In this document: one piece after another, positions 19,698 to 23,381 of the stretch
How the letters are laid out: every line of letters starts with the position of its first letter
How positions within the stretch are numbered: the first letter of the stretch is position 1
NCBI GenBank assembly: GCA_031400005.1
Contig: JANNPJ010000502.1
Span: 1-23,381, forward strand
Direction of reading: 5' to 3'
From: JANNPJ01 sp031400005
GTDB taxonomy: Bacteria > Actinomycetota > Actinomycetes > Actinomycetales > Kineosporiaceae
Length of the DNA: 23,381 nt
Program-made: the position numbers and the translations under genes
Notes under the pieces: model-generated
Databases searched by the model: none
Told to the model about the DNA's origin: nothing
The model's input: the letters and a program-made list of their open reading frames with translations, nothing else

Positions 19698-21112
19698 CGC
19701 GGGCCTCCCGTCAGCGTGCCGGTGCTGCGCGGGTTGCCGGCGGTGAGGCTGCCGGCGGGGATGACGATCGGGACGACCCCGGCGATCTTCCCCGTGACAA
19801 TCCCGTCCGCACCGGCCGAAAAAGCCGCTGCCGCATGGGTTGCCGAGAGGATCACATGGCCGAGCACCTTCTTGCCCTTGGCCTTGATCTGCGCCCACGC
19901 GGGCGCACTGGCGTCATAGTTCAGGCCGAGCAGGTCCCACCGGCTGCTCGTGGCATCCAGGGATCCGAGGTCGGTCTCGGCGTAGTAGCCCCACGTCGTG
20001 TAGTTGCGGGCCCGGGCGGCAACAGGGGTCGCGGTCGCGCTGAAGTTGCCCTTGATCACGAAACGTCCCGTCGCGGACGGGTAGGTGTCGAGCAGGTCGA
20101 GCAGCGAGCCGGCATTGGTGTCCTGCTTGTTGTCGATGAACACGATGTGCGTTGCCGCGTAGAGGTTCAGCAGGTCGACCAGCCGGGCCATCGGGTACCC
20201 GCCGACGATCGTGCTCAGTCCGGTCAGCGCCGAGTAGGGGTTCGCCGGGATATCAACGCCGGCACCGAACATCCGCGCCGTGCTCTGGTCGTGGGAGGCG
20301 ACCCACACCCCGTCGCTGGTGCGCCAGATACTGATCTCGATCGCCTGGACGTTCAGCGCATGACACGCCGCGTAGGCCGCGGCCGTCTCCTCGACGTAAT
20401 CGACGCTCCCGCCGCGGTGAGCCACGTACATCAGCCCCTGGTCGTTGACCCATTCCTTCAGAGGCGAGGGCATCGGCGCCGGGTTCAGACGCAGGATGAA
20501 GCTGCTGCCGACGCTGGTACTCCCCGGGCCGGTGATGGTCCGGATCTGCACCCCGGGTGCGACGTCACCGGCCGAGTCCTGCAACCACGACACGACGGAC
20601 GGCGCCACGAGCTGGCGATGGGTGCCGCGTTGAGTGTCGGTGTTCGCGCTGTACGAACCGGCGGAGCGGTCACCGAACCCGCTGACGATCCAGCCCGTGA
20701 CCGTCGTGGTCGTGGGGTCCGTGGCCTTGGCCGCAGTACTGCCGGCGTACGCGGCGACGACCGCGTTGGTGACCGGCGTCGTGGGATCGCACCCCCGGTA
20801 GGCGGCCTGCACCCACGCGGCCGTCGTCCCGGTGGAGAACGTCCAGGCGGGCGCCGCGGTGTCACCAGCCTGGACGACCCGGTAGAACAGACCGGCCCAC
20901 AGCTGCGGGGAGGCACCGTCCACGATGCTGGCGACCAGGGCCCACCCGGGCGCAGCGGTGACGACAGGCGCGGATGCAGTGCCGTTGCTCAGGTTGAGCC
21001 AGCACAGGATCAGATCCCCGACGGAGATGCTGGGCACCGTCATCGACACCGAGGTATCGACAAGGCTGTCGGCCGTGCCACCGGTGGTGGCCGCCACGAA
21101 GGACACCGTCAC
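19694..21112 (-). CDS. Beta-sandwich / glycerophosphodiester phosphodiesterase fusion
   Basis: This gene encodes 472 aa, starting at GTG 21110-21112 with GGAGG upstream. Residues 1-210 form a beta-sandwich of the kind seen in phage surface proteins (GDLILCWLNLSNGTASAPVV, AAPAWTFSTGTTAAWVQAAY-RG). Residues about 228-450 carry GDPD-family landmarks: AHRGG (231-235), E241/E242, E259, DG at 267-268, HD at 274-275, DNK at 327-329 and GADGIVT (434-440). GDPDs hydrolyse glycerophosphodiesters, and some phage versions attack glycerol-phosphate teichoic acid. Here the usual E-x-D ligand pair reads E-I-S (Ser261), so activity is uncertain. Lying between capsid and adaptor genes, it may be a head fibre or decoration protein. 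Confidence 0.75.
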   Translation of the reverse strand: MTVSFVAATTGGTADSLVDTSVSMTVPSISVGDLILCWLNLSNGTASAPVVTAAPGWALVASIVDGASPQLWAGLFYRVVQAGDTAAPAWTFSTGTTAAWVQAAYRGCDPTTPVTNAVVAAYAGSTAAKATDPTTTTVTGWIVSGFGDRSAGSYSANTDTQRGTHRQLVAPSVVSWLQDSAGDVAPGVQIRTITGPGSTSVGSSFILRLNPAPMPSPLKEWVNDQGLMYVAHRGGSVDYVEETAAAYAACHALNVQAIEISIWRTSDGVWVASHDQSTARMFGAGVDIPANPYSALTGLSTIVGGYPMARLVDLLNLYAATHIVFIDNKQDTNAGSLLDLLDTYPSATGRFVIKGNFSATATPVAARARNYTTWGYYAETDLGSLDATSSRWDLLGLNYDASAPAWAQIKAKGKKVLGHVILSATHAAAAFSAGADGIVTGKIAGVVPIVIPAGSLTAGNPRSTGTLTGGPR

Positions 21113-21204
21113 CCACGCACCTCCAGGCGGTCGAGCCGATAACGCCAGTGGGTGAGGCCGTCACCAGTGCGGAGGAGGGGATCCCCACCGATGACGGCCA
21201 CCAC
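21109..21204 (-). CDS. Tiny ORF (31 aa) between capsid-accessory and GDPD genes
   Basis: GTG 21202-21204 (or the adjacent GTG) starts 7 nt after the preceding TAG, and the stop overlaps the GDPD start as GTGA. The frame exactly fills the gap. The product is VVAVIGGDPLLRTGDGLTHW followed by a basic tail. It may be a real head microprotein or a coupling ORF. The GDPD ribosome-binding site lies within its last codons. Confidence 0.45.
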   Translation of the reverse strand: MVAVIGGDPLLRTGDGLTHWRYRLDRLEVRG

Positions 21205-21211
21205 GAGCGCC

Positions 21212-21490
21212 CTACCTGCTGTCGGTCTTCGCCGGGCCAGGCTTCGCCTGACGACCCCGGGGCGGTGTGGTCGCTGACTCCGGCTCGCCGGCCTCGGGGA
21301 CGGCCGGCAGATCGGAGACGTCCTCGCCGAGGCGGACCAACTCGACGTCGATCGCCGCGACCCGACCGGCCCGGGCGCGGCGAACTTGCCCCGCTCGCTC
21401 CAGCCGCAGCGCGGCGACCTCGTCGGCCCGCCGCTCGGCGGCGTGCTCGGCCGCCGCCTTGGCCCTAGCCGCCTGGTTTTCGGGCGCCAT
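21212..21490 (-). CDS. Ala/Arg/Glu-rich small head-region protein (92 aa)
   Basis: This gene encodes 92 aa. The ATG (21488-21490) overlaps the capsid stop (TGATG). Residues 1-50 are a single long charged helix (NQAARAKAAAEHAAERRADE, VAALRLERAGQVRRARAGRV). A short acidic segment and a basic Pro/Gly tail (RGRQAKPGPAKTDSR) follow. It is not a recognised fold. The helical region could be a coiled coil. Position right after the capsid gene suggests a capsid-associated factor (minor head protein or assembly helper), which is inference. Confidence 0.65.
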   Translation of the reverse strand: MAPENQAARAKAAAEHAAERRADEVAALRLERAGQVRRARAGRVAAIDVELVRLGEDVSDLPAVPEAGEPESATTPPRGRQAKPGPAKTDSR

Positions 21491-22989
21491 CAGACGCCGG
21501 TCCAGGTCGGGGTGAGCAGGCCCGTGCCGCCGATCTTCTGCGCGTTCGGCACGCGGCTGTGCGTGTACGCGAAGTAGCCGTAGAGCACCAGCAGGACGCC
21601 GAGGGTGGCAGCCTTGGTCTGCTCGGCCCGGATGAACAAGGGCGCGGCCGGGTCCTCCCAGAGGTGGGATTCCTGGCGGTCGAGGATGTAGACCTCGTCC
21701 TGGTTGGTGCCGCCGCCCAGGTTGGTGGGCACGTTGGCGTCGACAATGACCGGCAGGTTGTTCGGCAGGATGCCTCGCAGGCCGCGCCCGTACACCTCGC
21801 CGTAGTTCGCGCCGAGGGTCTGTGCCATGACCCCGGGCTGCGACATCAGCGGCCACGTCGCGGACATGGCCTGGTTGAGCCAGAACCACCGGCGCGAGTT
21901 CATCAGCGCGATGTTGTCCCCGCTGGCCAGGTCCAGCATGGCCGCCTCGACCTGCGCAGCGCCCTGGCTGAGCAGCGGCGCGAACTCCGCCACGGTCGGG
22001 GTCGCGTCGGTGTAGGTGATCGTGGTCGCCACGGCGCTCAGCCCGGTGACGGCCTGGTTGATCAGCGTGGAGTCAAGCCGGGAGGCGTACCGGCGGTAGA
22101 GGTCGTCCAGGACGATCGGCTCGGTGCCGGCGCCGCGCTCGATCGACTGCCGGGACATGGTCTGCTGACCGGCGTTGGTCTGCACGTTGATCGTGAGCAG
22201 GGTGTCGTCGATGTCGGTCTCGGAGACGCCCGTGTTCTCCGAGGCCTGCAGGTCGACACTGGTCGCGGTGGTGATCCGGGAGATGTTCGCGGTCATGCCC
22301 TGCGCCGGCAACTCGTGACCGTTGCAGACGTCCGCGAACGGCCGCTTCGCCGACGCGGCCGGGGCGTACAGGTCCGTCAGGTACTGCGGCACGGTGAGGC
22401 CGGCGAACGCGCCGGTGCCGACGGCCCGACTCTGGGTGGGGTCGGACAGCGCCCGGGACAGGTACGCCCCCCGCTCGATGCGCTCTTCCTTCATGTGCTG
22501 GCGCAGCCGATCCTGCGCCTCGTAGTCGCCGAGAAACGCAGCCGCAACGTCGCGCTCGAAGTCACCGCCGGGCTTGACGCGAGCCCGGAACCTGCCGGTG
22601 TTCTGGTCGAAGCCACGCTCCTTGTGCGCCGCGTACTGGCGCTCCTCGGAGGCGACCCGGTGCACCTGGTCGTAGGCGCGGCGCTCGCCGGCACCCGACG
22701 TCCCGGTGTCCACGGTGTCGGCCTGCTCACGCTCGGCGGTGTCCTCCTCGACCGCAGCCGAGCGGATCTCGTCGAGTGCGGACTTGGCGCGGACCAGGCG
22801 ATTCTGGGCGGCCGTCTTGTCGTTCTCCAGGGCGTCGAACTCGGCGCGCTCCACGCCCGTCAGGGTGTTGCGGCCCTCATCGCGGACGGTCTTGACGATG
22901 CCCGCTTGACGGGACTTGATCGCCTCCACCGCGGCGTCGGCGCTCTTGTGCTCGGCCTCCTTGGCGGCGAGCAGTTCGGACAATTTCAC
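21490..22989 (-). CDS. Major capsid protein, HK97 fold, with fused scaffold domain
   Basis: From GTG 22987-22989 the product is 499 aa, with GAAAGGA 6 nt upstream; the open frame continues upstream but without a site. Residues 1-100 are a helical coiled-coil delta domain (KLSELLAAKEAEHKSADAAV, TAAQNRLVRAKSALDEIRSA). Such a domain serves as internal scaffold and is normally removed by the prohead protease. The rest is the HK97 shell: GAFAGLTVPQYLTDLYAPAA, ANISRITTATSVDLQASENT, IERGAGTEPIVLDDLYRRYA, LASGDNIALMNSRRWFWLNQ and a C-terminal strand region (KAATLGVLLVLYGYFAYTHS). A protease gene should lie upstream, near or beyond the right edge. Confidence 0.93.
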   Translation of the reverse strand: MKLSELLAAKEAEHKSADAAVEAIKSRQAGIVKTVRDEGRNTLTGVERAEFDALENDKTAAQNRLVRAKSALDEIRSAAVEEDTAEREQADTVDTGTSGAGERRAYDQVHRVASEERQYAAHKERGFDQNTGRFRARVKPGGDFERDVAAAFLGDYEAQDRLRQHMKEERIERGAYLSRALSDPTQSRAVGTGAFAGLTVPQYLTDLYAPAASAKRPFADVCNGHELPAQGMTANISRITTATSVDLQASENTGVSETDIDDTLLTINVQTNAGQQTMSRQSIERGAGTEPIVLDDLYRRYASRLDSTLINQAVTGLSAVATTITYTDATPTVAEFAPLLSQGAAQVEAAMLDLASGDNIALMNSRRWFWLNQAMSATWPLMSQPGVMAQTLGANYGEVYGRGLRGILPNNLPVIVDANVPTNLGGGTNQDEVYILDRQESHLWEDPAAPLFIRAEQTKAATLGVLLVLYGYFAYTHSRVPNAQKIGGTGLLTPTWTGV

Positions 22990-23037
22990 GGGAGTTCCTT
23001 TCGTGAGTGGGGGGATTGAGCTGCCCGCCCGCACACC

Positions 23038-23099
23038 ACCGGCCACATCCGTCCGGTACTGGCGAGAGCGCAGGACAACCGGCCACATCCGTCCGGTAC
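23038..23099. repeat. Two identical 22-bp direct repeats upstream of the capsid gene
   Basis: The same 22 bp occurs at 23038-23059 and 23078-23099 (40-bp period). Each unit is bounded by inverted ACCGG...CCGGT ends around CCACATCCGT. The repeats lie in the 169-bp gap between the upstream head gene (ends 23159) and the capsid start. This is the largest gap in the late operon and is otherwise free of ORFs. They may be a promoter/operator or an RNA element boosting capsid expression. Confidence 0.7.
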
Positions 23100-23158
23100 A
23101 GCCCATGCAGCGAAACCACGCACTCCACAGGGGGGAAGCGCGCGGGAACTTGGAGAGA

Positions 23159-23381
23159 TCAGGCGCTAGCGGCGACCATTGCGGCGGCCACCTCGAGACT
23201 CAGTCCCACCTCGGGCGCGGCGGCCGGCGCGAGTGGCTGGACGCCGAGCAGGGCGGCCAGATCGCCGTCACCGACCAGCGCACCCGCGAGAGTGCCGTCC
23301 GCCGCCCGCGACAGTGCGGCGGCCAGGATGGTGCGCGCCAGCGGATCGATCGAGCCTTGCTCGACCTTCGCGCGCAGCAGG
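23159..23381 (-). CDS. C-terminal end of an upstream head gene (partial)
   Basis: The frame is open from the right edge to the TGA at 23159-23161, giving 73 residues. It is Ala/Leu-rich with two helical blocks (SIDPLARTILAAALSRAADG, GDGDLAALLGVQPLAPAAAP) and ends VAAAMVAASA. The gene upstream of an HK97-type capsid is normally the prohead protease or the portal. The fragment is too short and too low in complexity to decide. It has no internal start requirement because its 5' end lies outside the window. Confidence 0.6.
   Translation of the reverse strand, partial: LLRAKVEQGSIDPLARTILAAALSRAADGTLAGALVGDGDLAALLGVQPLAPAAAPEVGLSLEVAAAMVAASA

Noticed and set aside
19835..21142. Long plus-strand ORF (435 codons), and a similar one at 21559-23019
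   Set aside because: Both are mirror frames of the GDPD and capsid genes caused by GC-rich third positions; Arg/Gly/Val-rich composition and no family features.
1..23381. CRISPR arrays, insertion sequences or transposases
   Set aside because: No regularly spaced repeat series, transposase motifs or terminal inverted repeats were seen; the only exact direct repeat noted is the pair near 23.05 kb.

Overview
The window reads as a large part of the genome of a temperate, tailed (siphovirus-type) actinophage, or an extrachromosomal copy of one. GC content is high and GTG starts are common. ATGA, GTGA and TGATG stop/start overlaps are frequent. The gene families (Scr1-type HTH/DUF5753 regulator with a DUF397 partner, HK97-fold capsid with fused scaffold domain, XhlA-like lysis protein) all fit a phage of a GC-rich actinobacterium. 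The exact host cannot be named from this sequence.

Layout. From the right edge leftwards on the minus strand lies the late operon. It begins with the end of an upstream head gene (23159-23381), followed by the major capsid protein, a small Ala/Arg-rich protein, a 31-codon ORF, an unusual beta-sandwich/GDPD fusion and the head-tail adaptor. It continues with the tail terminator, a small protein, the tail tube, a gp10-like protein, the tail assembly chaperone with a probable -1 frameshift, the tape measure and two minor tail proteins. A lysis cassette follows: small acidic protein, amidase, XhlA-like protein and holin. It ends at a perfect 18-bp-stem bidirectional terminator (9683-9724) that meets a plus-strand lipoprotein gene.

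From 4.2 to 9.7 kb is an accessory/lysogeny region of short units separated by strong hairpin terminators. It holds a lipoprotein, the Scr1-like regulator plus DUF397 pair, a minus-strand trio with a Cys-rich protein, a small XRE regulator, a 105-aa orphan and the tyrosine integrase. From 4.1 kb leftwards is a tightly overlapping minus-strand early operon: excisionase-like MerR-type HTH, three proteins of unknown function, two tiny proteins and a ParB-like protein. After it come a tRNA-like gene with an abnormal anticodon region and a small secreted protein.

The most interesting structure is at 4.1-5.6 kb. A 43-bp match to the 3' half of a tRNA-Lys(CTT) gene, starting at the anticodon, lies inside the reading frame of an HTH regulator that is transcribed toward the integrase. 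The free-phage form of this regulator ends in -Gly-Ala-Ala. Integration at the tRNA would replace its C-terminus and separate it from int. This is the architecture of integration-dependent immunity known from some mycobacteriophages (BPs type), apparently built here on a different integration site and regulator. Because the attP-like core has phage-type genes on both sides, the window looks like the unintegrated phage arrangement rather than a prophage end.
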